Position numbers and translations under genes: made by a program. Positions 25,516-36,065 of a stretch of DNA of 64,000 nt are shown piece after piece. This DNA comes from Physella acuta. Its lineage: Eukaryota; Mollusca; Gastropoda; Physidae. The stretch is taken from positions 1-64,000 of the forward strand of contig NW_026732688.1 of the NCBI RefSeq assembly GCF_028476545.1, read 5' to 3'. Numbering within the stretch: position 1 is the stretch's first letter; every line of letters begins with the position of its first letter. Below the pieces are notes generated by a model. The model had not been told where the DNA came from and ran no database searches. It saw nothing but the letters and a program-made list of their open reading frames with translations.

Positions 25516-28500
25516 TCGTGTTTTAGTGTGTGTTTTAGTGCCTGTCTGTGTGTTCTGGTCTGTTCATTGTATATTCCCTTTTTATTCCTCAAACTTTCAA
25601 AAATATCGAGTCAATGTGTAGTCCTAAGATCCCCATCCTAACGTATCAATATGTTGACCTCCTATCACTTTCCTAACGAGTCAATATGTTGACCTCCTAT
25701 CACTATCCTAGTGAGTAAATGTGTTGTCCTATAATCCCTATCCTAACGGGTCAAAGTTAATATGCTGACCTTCTATCCTTATCCTAAGTCAACGTTTTGT
25801 CCTATTATCCCTGTCCCTGTGAGTCAAACACATCAAACTATCCCTATCCTAACGCCTCACCTTCCGTACCATCAGCTTCAGATCACGGAGATGATCGAGT
25901 GGTTCCGGGCCTTCTACCAGCAGAACTACACAGTCCGAGACTACAGACCTTACTTCCGGCCTGCCATGTGCTACATGGAGGGTGAGTACAGTTGGTGTGT
26001 TGTATAGATGTGAGCTAAATTTCTTATATCGCTGTTTGTAACTTGTAAATACAAATTTCTTCCATGAAACCTGAATTGCCTCGCTATAACAGTTGTTTAT
26101 CCCTTGAATATAGTTTGCTTCCTTTTTTTGCGGGATTGTCTACCTATAGTACGGTTAATTTCTCTTTATTCTGAATTGTTTCCCCCATATTAGGGGTTAT
26201 TTCCCTTTAATACAGGTTGTTTCCCCTGTGTGTTATTTTTATTTTATATATTGTATTGCCTTGCATTGGTACACAGCTAAATAATCATATTCCTACTTAT
26301 TAATTGCGTGCATTTGTGATACTATCAACTTTTTTTTGGTTCTTAACTCTTACAAAAATTAACTTTTTGTAAGTGAACGTGTAAAGCACTAACCCAAGTA
26401 TACTTTTCATAACTTCTCATCACATTTCTGACTTTTTGTAAGTGAAAGTGTTAAGCACTAACCCAAGTATGCTTGTCATAACTTCTCATCACATTTCTGA
26501 CTTTTTGGAAGTGAAAGTTTTAAGCACTAACCCAAGTATACTTGTCATAAATTCTCATCACATTTCTCCCCAGGCGCCTGGACTCTCGATGCCACGATCC
26601 AAGAACCGTTTGCCAGTGACCGACACAATTTGGTGGCTGACTCCTGGCTGGACCTTCAGCAACAGGTGATGTCAACATACGAATCACACACTCACATACA
26701 CACACACATAAACACATAGACACAGACACACTCACACACACATTTACAAACACACACAAATAGACACACTCACACACGGTCACAGGCACTCACACACACA
26801 CAAACACATAGACACAGACTACACACACACTCACACACACAGACACGCACACACACATCCACACACACACACAAACACACACACACCAGTTATAACACGC
26901 ACACACACGCACTCACACACACAGACACAGACACATACACACAAACACAAACACACACAAACACACACACACCAGTTATAACACACACGCACACGCACTC
27001 ACACACACAGACACACAAACACACACACAAACACACCTCGTATTCAGATCACAGACTCGAGTTACATAGGACGTGACGCGCCTAAAACTAAGGAGGCTGG
27101 GCTTAGTACTGACCACACTATCCCTTTATTTTCCCAAGTCATTAATCAGATCAACTCTACTTCATCTGCCTCATGTATCTTGGGCACTGTCCAGAAAAAA
27201 ATGCTACTCGCGTGCTACCTATAACAAATGATATTCCGTTGTTAAATTAGAACATTGAGTTTCTCATCTAAAACCATTTAGACCCTATCCATACAGTCTT
27301 GCCTCCAATATTCTGCTGGGATACCCTTCATTTTGACCTGTCTTGTCGTGAAAGCTCATGAGCTGAATACAAAACCCGTGCTTGAGCTATGTCAGCTTAA
27401 AGCTAAGAATGAACTCAATGAGCTAAAAACAGATTACAGTTCTGTATACCCTATCTGTATCTAAAGTTTTCTTGTTAAGATCCAAACTTCTGTATACCCT
27501 ATCTAAAGTTTTAAGATCCCAACTTGTGTATACCCTATCTAAAGTTTTCTTGTTATGCTCCAGATCCGCTACACCTCCTACACTGGCAACAAGGATCTGA
27601 AGGAGAACTTCTCCTAAACTTCTGTATACCCTATCTAAAGTTTGCTTGTTAAGATCCCAACTTCTGTATACCCTATCTGTATCTAAAGTTTTCTTGTTAA
27701 GATCCCAACTTCTGTATACCCTATCTAAAGTTTTCTTGTTAAGATGCCAACTTCTGTATACCCTATCTGTATCTAAAGTTTTCTTGTTAAGATCCCAACT
27801 TCTGTATACCCTATCTAAAGTTTTCTTGTTAAGATCCCAACTTCTGTATACCCTATCTAAAGTTTTCTTGTTAAGATCCCAACTTCTGTATACCCTATCT
27901 GTATCTAAAGTTTTAAGATCCCAACTTGTGTATACCCTATCTAAAGTTTTCTTGTTATGCTCCAGATCCGCTACACCTCCTACACTGGCAACAAGGATCT
28001 GAAGGAGAACTTCTCCTACCTGCCCACGGCCATCATCTCCATCAACGAGACCACAGGCAAGCCCGTGTACGCCCAGTGGAACTACAGGATCCTGTGTAAA
28101 CCTTACAGTGGGGACATTCCAACCTCGTACTTCAGACAGGTGAGGCTAGCCAGGTGTCTACATAGGCAGGTGGGGCTAGACAGGTGTCTACGTAGACAGG
28201 TGAGTCTAGACAGGTGGGTCTAGACAGGTGAATCTTGTCAGGTGAGTCTAGACAGGTGAGTCTAGACAGGTGGGGCTAGACAGGTGGGGCTAGACAGGTG
28301 TCTACCTAGGCAGGTGGGGCTAGACAGGTGAGGCTAGACAGGTGAGTCTAGACAGGTGTCTACGTAGACAGGTGGGGCTAGACAGGTGAGGCTAGACATG
28401 TGTCTACATAGACAGGTGGGGCTAGACAGGTCTCTACATAGACAGGTTGGGCTAGATAGGTGAATATAGACAGGTGGGGCTAGACAGTTGTCTACATAGA

Positions 28501-31500
28501 CAGGTGGGGCTAGACAGGTGTCTACATAGACAGTTGGGGCTAGACATCTGGGTCTAGACAGGTGTCTACATAGACAGGTGAGTCTAGACAGGTGAATCTA
28601 GACAGGTGAGTTTACAGTTGTGATTCTCTTCCCCTCCCCCTTAAGGCAACTAAATGCTGGCGGTATACCCAGAACTCAATTTGCTCCAAACAAAAATGAC
28701 TGGAAAACGATAAAAATTCCTATTGAGTTGTTGCGCATGCGCTGACAAGTGAGCACTTTCCGATGTGATTGCCAATGGACAACTAGTTATTCATTTATCT
28801 AGACTCTAGACTCTAGACTGTCTTAACAATCTTATTTTTTAAAGTTTAATTTAGTACTGGGCGTTTGATTTGGAGTAGCAATAGATATATAATAAAAATG
28901 AACTTCTATTTATTTAGAAATTTATAGCTAAACACTAAGGTTTATATTTTTAACATATTGTTTAACTATAATTCAAAAATGTAAGTTTACTTAACATTTT
29001 GACAGAAGTTATATAATATTTAAATATGCCTAAATTAATTTGAGTAAATAAACAATAATTAATATTTATTAATTATTAATTATTGAATTTCTTGGAATTT
29101 TGTTTTACTTCGAACACAGAAATTCAGATTGTCTACCTTTGGTTTTAATTTATAATACATTAATAGGCAGTAAATGACGAATAAATATTCATCTCAAAAC
29201 ACGTTTTGGAAGCCTTATATTACACCATTAAATTTAAAATGAACAAGATATTTTTACCCACATCACAGTTAGTATATGTATCTTTAACATGAGGTGTCTA
29301 AGGTAATTATTTTAAAATAGGCCATTTATATTTCTATTAGTATTTTTTTGTTTATTGGAAAACTTTAGTTTACTTTTTCAAAAATCTTTTCGCGACTTTA
29401 CTAGACCTTGTCGTCGCATCTCTTGTATTCCTAAATTTTTATCGCAAACAAAAATGTATTAGAGAGTTAGACACTAAAAGCATCGTCAACTTGATAGCGT
29501 CTAGTCGACATTCATACTCTCGTAGACATCCAGCAATCATTAGTAACTTTACCGTGAATTCCAAAGTCTCCCCTGACAAACAGTCACCCATATGATGCTG
29601 TACGATTGTATTCTCTTTACATCCAGTTATCTATGTACTATTGTTTCCCCTGACATTTAGTCACCCAAATTATACTGTACTATTGTCTACCCTGAACTAA
29701 CAGGATTATGTACGATTGTCTCCCTTAACATCTAGTTACCCATATAATTCTGTACTATTTTCTCCCCTGAAATCCAGTCACTAATATAACTCTGTAATAT
29801 TATCTCCCCTCACAGCAAGACGACGGGCCCTACCAAGAGAGTTACCGCCAGCCGCTGAGCCGTGTGTTGGCCACAAGAGCCGCACGGTTTAGACTGTCAG
29901 AGTACAGCGATGAGAGGTAGGTGGGGGGGGGGGGGGGTGGCGTGGTTATTTGTAGTTTTTTCTACTGCTGGTAATGTCACATGTTTAGCTTTGGTACCTT
30001 TTGTTTGGGTTAAGTGGGAAACACCTTTAGAGAAGATGAAACTCTAATGTTAGAAGTAAGGGTGGGTTTTTGGAATTGCCATTGTTTTTACCGGAATAAA
30101 AAAAATGTATTCGATGTCAAAGGAAATTTAGAAAACGTATAAAAGTGGTTTGTTTTTGTTTCGACCGTCAGTTAACTAATATATCGCATATTTTTTTAGT
30201 TTGTAGCTGAGTTGCGTACAAATTTCATTTGATTTTTTCTTGCTTTGTTTGCGGAAAGATTTCTGTTTACTTCTGAGTGGTAATAGGTTAATAGAGTAAT
30301 TTTCTTTGGTTATAGATAGAAGAAGCTTGCAATAAACAACAAAATTAAAAAAAAAATTCTTTAAAGCTTAAAATATTTAAGTACCGTTGCATATCATATA
30401 GCTCAAGAAACTCACTGTTCCGTTCATGTTGTCTGTCCAATCATTTTTGAAATTCGCTATTTGTCGTCTGCATACAATCTCAGCATTCCATTTTCCCTAC
30501 TGCCATCACTTATTTTATCTGCCATAGCAATTAGAAATTTGCTATTTGTTTTCTGCCCAACATCTCAATGTTTGCATTCTTGTACATCCTATCTCATCAC
30601 TGTTCGAAATGTTCGTCTGTTACCTGAATGTATCGTCTCCCGTAGATTCACGTGGTTCACGTTACTGGACAAGATCTTCAGCGAGATCCCAGGAGCAGAC
30701 AACATCCCCGACCTCCTGAACGAGGCAGCTTTTGGTCAGGACATCTACTCACAGGACAGCTCCAACTACACCAAGCTCAACACCGGCTACTACCACAGGA
30801 TGCTCAAGACTGGCGCAGCGGGTGCTATGGGAACCTCGGTCAGTTCATTACAGCTTCGTATCCTCTTTTGCTTCAGTCTTTTTAACTTCTTAATCAGCCT
30901 TTTACTTCTTTTTCAGCTTTTCCCTTCTTTTTTTCAACTTTTTACTTCTTTTCCAGAGATTTAAGCACTGTTTAGTGTATTTATTATTTTTAGCTTCATA
31001 TATTAAAATAAAATTACCATTAGGATATATTTTAATGATTTATACACTGAAGCTTTTCTACTATTTTCTTATAGTACTTATCCCGGTTACGAAACAGAAT
31101 TTTAATTTTATTCGTTGTGTTATGTATTGTTCTATTATGGTATCTATGCGTTTTCTAACTTTAAATGATAAAATGTGATTGGGCAATGACATAATAATAT
31201 GGTCTGCTTGCAGAGCGTTTTCCGTGGGTTTTCCGATGAAATGTTGTTCTTCGCTGAGACGACCCAGCCTCTTATCGCCCCTGTTGCCTTCAAGAGTTGT
31301 CCCAACACCACATACTGTGTTACACGCTACTCCAGGTCATTGGACGATTTTTGTTTTTTATAAACACGGTGTATCTATTTTTAGATATGTAAAGTAAACA
31401 GTTCGCTGTAAGGTTAAATATACTCATACGTAGATATCCCTGCTCGTAGCTATACAAGTATACATATACGTACACATACACATACTTAAAGAGTTTCTTT

Positions 31501-34133
31501 CTCTAACCACATGTCATACACATACATAAAGATTTTTAAAATGTGTGAGAGATTTGCATGAAATGTCTCTTAAAGACTTCTGAAAATGTGTTTTTTTTTA
31601 TATCCCATAGATTCACATACGCCATTCCCCTAAAAGTTGCCTATAATTTGTTTATTCTCTAACCCCATAGGTTCACATACGCCATTCCTCTAGAAGTTGT
31701 CTACTTGTCTCCCTTACTTAGCTGGAACCCTTATAACTTATCCATCTATGCAGTAAGTATGAGCTTTATAATTTGCTCATTTATTAGTAAATATAACATG
31801 CATAATATGTCCTTGATGACGACGATGATTATGATGTTGATAATGATGATGATGATAATAATGATGATGATGTTGTTGATGATGATGATGATGATGATGA
31901 TGAAAATGATGATGATGAAAATGATGATGTTAAGGATGATGATGATTATGATTATGATGATGATAAAGATGATAAAGATGATAAACCGGACAATGGGTTG
32001 TACTAAAAATAGGGGTGATAGGATGTTTTAATTTAATTTTAATTTCAGGTTAATTCATATGGCCAAAAGTTAGTGTTACGGTTATGGTCAAAGTTGGATT
32101 CGAGTTTAGGTTAGGGTTAGGTTAATCTTGGTATTAGCAAATTCTACCATAATTTGATACAGCTAAGCCAGCACCGATTATTATGAGATTCCGTGGCACG
32201 GTCATACTCTTTCATCAGACATACATCTGAGAGATCATTTTCTCACCTGATGATGTGCCTAGTTTAATTTTAAAGTTTTCTTTGAATTTGATAAGTTTGC
32301 GTTTATTTAAAAAAAGATGACCATTTTCTTTGTTTTTCTTCAAGAGTAACAAAATCGTTTATGCCAACGGACGGTCCGGCAGCACGACCAACACAACGAG
32401 AGCCTACAACGGGACGTCACCCAACAGTTTCTATTACCTCACTCCACAAGCGTTCTACTCCAGCTCTACAGGGGAGGTAAGCTAAATGACACTTTCCTTC
32501 TGTAGATTCTTTTTTTTTTGTTGACGGTGAATACTTTTTAATTTGCGGAATTTCCAAAATTGTTATTTGTACTTATTAATCTGCGAATTGTCCACATTTT
32601 ATCCACAGAGTGACCCAGCCGACACTGCCGGGGGTGGGGTTGGTGTCCTGGACAAACAGGGCACCATCAGAAACGTCTCAGCTTCCGGCATCCCCATCCT
32701 CTCTCTTCCAATCAGAGGTAGCCATCTTTAGCCATCCTAACTCTAGATTTTATTTTTAAAGTCAGCTTGTGAAAAAAAAATATAACTAATTAATTACCAT
32801 AACTTTTGGATTATTTACGTGATGCATATATTTATATTCGATTGAACTCCTCAAATCTTTAAACGTGTGAACTTACCAGACATTATTTATTTTGATTTAA
32901 CTCGTCAAATCTTTAAACTTGCCAGGCATTGGGAGCATCCGTTTCCGGTACCCGATTCCGCCAGTTCATGCCGAGGGCAGCGTTGCTTGGAAAGAAATAG
33001 AAGTCATCAAAAACAGGATGGCGCAGATGAAAACAACGACTGGGGGTAGCTCGGCGTACCAGATGGAGGTAAGATTTGTCTAAAGGTAAGACATGTCTCG
33101 AGGTAAGACTTCTCGTTGTAAGACTTGTCTCAAGGTAAGACTTGTCTCTAAGACTTGTCTCGATGTAAGACTTGTCTCGAGGTAAGACATGTCTCGAGGT
33201 AAGACTTGTCTCGATGTAAGACCTGTCTCGAGGTAGGACTTGTCTAGATGCTTGTGGATGACAGAGGTAGTGCCCAGATTCTTTCAGGCATTTCAGCCCC
33301 ATAAGGAAAAAAATGTCTAAAAGAAACACTGCTTGCTGGATATTGTACTAATATTAAGTACTTAGAGCTGCAAACAAATATAATTTCTGCTTTTTAGTGC
33401 CTCGGGTAATCCAACTTTTCCGATTCATTATCTCATATATTGCTCCCGCTTTAAAAAAAAACACCAAAAGGCAAATTCTTTTTTCTGGGTAACTTCTGGC
33501 CGTTATGCCTTGGTCTGAAACTGATACTGGTTAAATCTACTTTACCTACCCAGTCTACAGATTGATTTGAGTAGGAACAAAACTTTTAACAATCTGTTTT
33601 AGCTCAAAAAATGACGTCTATTGCTTTTTTATTAAGTCCCAAATTACTGCTTAACTTAATTCTCTATTCGCATGAATAAACCGTTCAAACTGCATGCAAG
33701 ATATAGCGGCATCTCAGTATAACAAGTGTGATGTGAGAGTATTACAGTAATTAGGACACAAACACAATCTTAGCTTGATTTTATCAGTTGGATTTACCAA
33801 TGTCACATTGTAATGCTAAATGTAGCATTATGTTGTTGAAAAAAAATTTTAACCCACTCTAACAACCCCCTTCCCCCCCCCAAACCCCAGCTGTACCCGA
33901 CCCTAGTGAGCGGCAACCACTACCACGAGTTCACCCTCCTCAAGTCAGACTACGACGCCATTGTCAGCGGCAATGTCGTCTCGGCCACCACCTCCCAGGC
34001 CAACGGTCACGTGCACAACCTTGACCTCTGGTTGAACCCGGCCACCAAGGTCGTGGAGTACAAGGCCTGCGACTACCAGGACGTCTGCTGGGACCAGCAC
34101 CCCAAGAACATCAAGATCGTCTCCGGCCCTTAG
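22206..34133 (+). CDS. Uncharacterised secreted glycoprotein, 16 exons, 663 aa
   Basis: Exons: 22206-22211, 23001-23099, 24040-24128, 24459-24638, 25284-25404, 25876-25981, 26574-26665, 27966-28139, 29816-29916, 30646-30838, 31214-31335, 31671-31752, 32345-32476, 32609-32717, 32926-33068, 33891-34133. All are GT-AG and all phases join, giving 664 codons including TAG. The first exon codes only Met-Leu; exon 2 completes a signal peptide ([18 protein letters not shown]). A heptad-like helix follows ([18 protein letters not shown]), then aromatic-rich blocks such as [30 protein letters not shown] and [20 protein letters not shown]. At least eight N-glycosylation sequons are present. The C-terminal exon holds HYHEFTL and [12 protein letters not shown], which recalls a short HxH...GHxH motif of secreted bacterial proteins (from memory, unverified) and could bind metal. 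I do not recognise the family. Tandem arrays crowd its splice sites. Confidence 0.88.
23100..23310. repeat. GT-rich minisatellite after exon 2 donor
   Basis: Degenerate repeats of GGTGTCATGGGTGTGTG begin within about 15 nt of the exon 2 donor at 23100 and continue for some 200 bp. Confidence 0.85.
23845..24031. repeat. ~20-bp minisatellite before exon 3 acceptor
   Basis: Tandem CACCTGTCATCCCATGTCAC units of 19-21 bp end directly in the polypyrimidine region of the exon 3 acceptor (AG at 24038-24039). Confidence 0.9.
24099..24305 (+). repeat. 69-bp triplication of the exon 3 end and its donor
   Basis: CATGTCGCAGCAACTG begins at 24099, 24168 and 24237, exactly 69 bp apart. Each unit carries the last 30 nt of exon 3, the donor GT (24129, 24198, 24267) and about 39 nt of intron. 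Reading through the first donor reaches TAA within a few codons, so only the first donor keeps the protein open; the other two are decoys. Confidence 0.95.
24370..24436. repeat. TA microsatellite before exon 4
   Basis: Pure TA run preceded by TCTA repeats, ending 22 bp before the exon 4 acceptor at 24457-24458. Confidence 0.95.
25444..25510. repeat. CA/TA compound microsatellite
   Basis: ACACAC run grading into TATATA about 40 bp after the exon 5 donor at 25405. Confidence 0.93.
25622..25860. repeat. ~45-bp minisatellite before exon 6
   Basis: Degenerate units containing TCAATATGTTGACCTCCTAT and CCTAACG fill the end of intron 5 and stop about 15 bp short of the exon 6 acceptor (AG 25874-25875). 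Confidence 0.85.
26353..26570. repeat. ~70-bp minisatellite reaching exon 7 acceptor
   Basis: Three units of about 70 bp containing GTTAAGCACTAACCCAAGTA and ending CATCACATTTCT; the last runs into CCCCAG, the exon 7 acceptor at 26572-26573. The repeat therefore includes the branch/pyrimidine region. Confidence 0.88.
26690..27040. repeat. CA-rich simple repeat
   Basis: Long ACACAC-type sequence with ACACTCACACAC and ACAAACACAC variants, starting about 25 bp after the exon 7 donor at 26666. Confidence 0.93.
27440..27960. repeat. ~42-50-bp minisatellite before exon 8
   Basis: Units contain CTTCTGTATACCCTATCT and AAAGTTTTCTTGTTAAGATC. The array ends at the exon 8 acceptor (AG 27964-27965), and one early unit includes a copied piece of exon 8. 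Confidence 0.93.
27564..27617 (+). pseudogene. Truncated duplicate of exon 8
   Basis: The first 51 nt of exon 8, together with the acceptor TGCTCCAG, are repeated here 402 bp upstream of the true exon. The 17 codons match (ending ENFS) and a TAA follows at once. There is no donor, so splicing to it would truncate the protein. Confidence 0.9.
28130..28615. repeat. Minisatellite seeded at the exon 8 donor
   Basis: The end of exon 8 and its donor (CAGACAG|GTGAGGCTA) start an array of variable 14- to 30-bp units based on CTAGACAGGTGGGG and TAGACAGGTGTCTAC. Several units read ACAGGTGAGTC, a closer match to the U1 consensus than the true donor at 28140. Confidence 0.93.
28616..29555. other. Unique part of intron 8
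   Basis: AT-rich sequence with no exon, element or array recognised. Confidence 0.5.
29560..29812. repeat. ~55-bp degenerate repeat before exon 9
   Basis: Four or five diverged units with TCTCCCCTGACA...CAGTCACCCATAT and TGTACTATTGT patterns; the last runs into TCTCCCCTCACAG, the exon 9 acceptor. Confidence 0.8.
31611..31670 (+). pseudogene. Truncated duplicate of the exon 12 start
   Basis: A 60-bp tandem duplication: the acceptor CCCATAG plus about 36 nt of exon 12 (TTCACATACGCCATTCC) appear at 31604-31646 and again from 31664. Splicing to the upstream copy would keep the frame but meet TAA before the true exon. Confidence 0.9.
31810..31985. repeat. GAT/ATG trinucleotide repeat
   Basis: Imperfect GATGATGAT repeats in intron 12, about 60 bp after the donor at 31753. 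Confidence 0.93.
33066..33246. repeat. 17-bp minisatellite seeded at the exon 15 donor
   Basis: The exon 15 boundary GAG|GTAAGA is the first of about eleven units of the form GAGGTAAGACTTGTCTC. The array starts at the true donor (33069) and repeats a near-consensus 5' splice site every 14-17 bp. Confidence 0.94.
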
Positions 34134-34223
34134 AGACGTCAACAACAATCTGTATCCGGCGGAAACAACGACCACGTGTGTAGTCTATAAATAACCTGCT
34201 TCTAAAAATAACCTGCTTCTAAA

Positions 34224-34240
34224 AATAAACTACAAATAAA
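34224..34240 (+). terminator. Polyadenylation signals of the 16-exon gene
   Basis: Two AATAAA hexamers (34224-34229 and 34235-34240) lie about 90-105 bp after the stop codon at 34131-34133. An A-run follows. Confidence 0.7.
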
Positions 34241-34539
34241 AAAAAAATATTTTATTCTTTTGCAATTTAGAATGTATAGACTGTTGTATGATATTGTATG
34301 ATAGCCAATTGTGTAATTAGACAAAGTGCCGAGTACCTACATTAAAGAAATTAATCTGTCCCTGCATTGGATTTGTTCTGACGATAACAATTGTGTAGCA
34401 GCAGTAATCAAACAGCATCTTCATGGGTAGCTTCCCTTGCATCATTTTATTTTATCCGAGTTTAAAAATTAACTTCGATTTAACTCAGCGATCAATGATA
34501 ATACACTAGTATTTTTCCTACTTCATCTACCAGTTCTTG

Positions 34540-34890
34540 CGTTTTATCTGTCAGACTTTTTTTTATCTACCAGACTTTTTATTTTATCTGACAGACTTTT
34601 TATTTTATCTGACAGACTTTTGGTTTTATCTACCAGACTTTTTATTTTATCTGACAGACTTTTTATTTTATCTGACATACTTTTGGTTTTATCTACCAGA
34701 CTTTTTTTTTATCTACCAGACTTTTTATTTTATCTGACAGACTTTTTATTTTATCTGACAGACTTTTGGTTTTATCTACCAGACTTTTATTTTATTTGAC
34801 AGACTTTTGGTTTTATCTACCAGACTTTTTAATTTATCTACCAGACTTTTTATTTTATCTGACAGACTTTTTCTTTTATCTTCAGCTTGT
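34540..34890. repeat. ~21-bp minisatellite
   Basis: Units of AGACTTTTTATTTTATCTGAC and the alternative ATCTACC form, directly after the end of the 16-exon gene. Confidence 0.92.
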
Positions 34891-35075
34891 TGCCTGGTCT
34901 GCTAGTTTTTTTTTTCTGATTTAGCTTATCTGATTATAAACCCTTAAAAGTTGCATACACTGTATAGACGATGCCAAATAAAACTTAGATAAATAATAAC
35001 TTTGGCGACCAGTCGAAAGTTTGTCTATCCAGAGACGAAGATAAAAAAATGTTCAGCAGATAACAGGGGACACGC

Positions 35076-35980
35076 ATGTGTGGACAAGAAAGATCACGTG
35101 GTCAGAGCAGACATGACCTCGTCAGCCAAACTACACCTTCAGGTGGTAATCAAAAACGAGCATCCGGTCACACAGCCAGTGAGCACACGTGAACAAGGGA
35201 CCACAAGTGAACGAGTGACCACCAAGAATGGCGCGGTGTCAGACAGCCCAGCTGCCAGAACCAGACGATCGGATATTTATCAACATACTCGTCTGACAAC
35301 ATAGCGGGCAACCCAAACACTCCAAGTATAAATGTCACGTGAGAATGCCAGAATCTCCAGCATGATCCTGTCAGTCCCTCGACTTTTCATGAACCAACAT
35401 ACATCGCTATAATCTTTAAAGTTGTTAAGTTTTATGTTTTAATGGAGCATGCATCGCTGAAGTAAATTTAACAGCCACATAACCCATTTTTAAGTAAATT
35501 ATTGCATTGCATTTTGAATATCGAAGTTCCTCTTGTGTAGACAAAACCTTGGTGACAATTTATATTTAAGGTGGCTATTCATTCGCTAAAGCATTCGAGT
35601 TTTCAGTGATGTATCAGCTGTTTAATTCGGCTTCTCTGTTATTGAAGTCTCATTCAGTTTAGAATTTATTTCAGTCCATAATGTTTATTCTATTGTAATT
35701 TTTACTTGTTAGTTTGTTATTGTAATGTGTTACTAAAAGTAGAATCTATATCAAAATATTTAACACAATGTTTTTCTAAGTGGTAGGCATTCTTGGTGAA
35801 CTATGTACGTCCACAAAAACGTTATTAATCAATACAATTATGTAACTGTGGCTTTAACCTTCCCTTTTCGGACGTACTGTTTTTCCTTATAATTTGTATC
35901 AATTTATCCATGCTTATTTCCTGTTTAATAAGTATACTTGTGGATACTGTACATGTATGTATAAACGTTTTAAGTATACG

Positions 35981-36065
<85 letters not shown>

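Noticed and set aside
32100-32130. Telomere-like GTTAGGGTTAGG sequence
   Set aside because: Only one or two imperfect TTAGGG units inside an intron; too short to be a telomeric tract.
35002-35304. A 100-codon open frame of coding-like composition
   Set aside because: It begins with TTG, not ATG, and joining it to the next exon gives a stop; the overlapping frame from ATG 35076 joins in phase instead.
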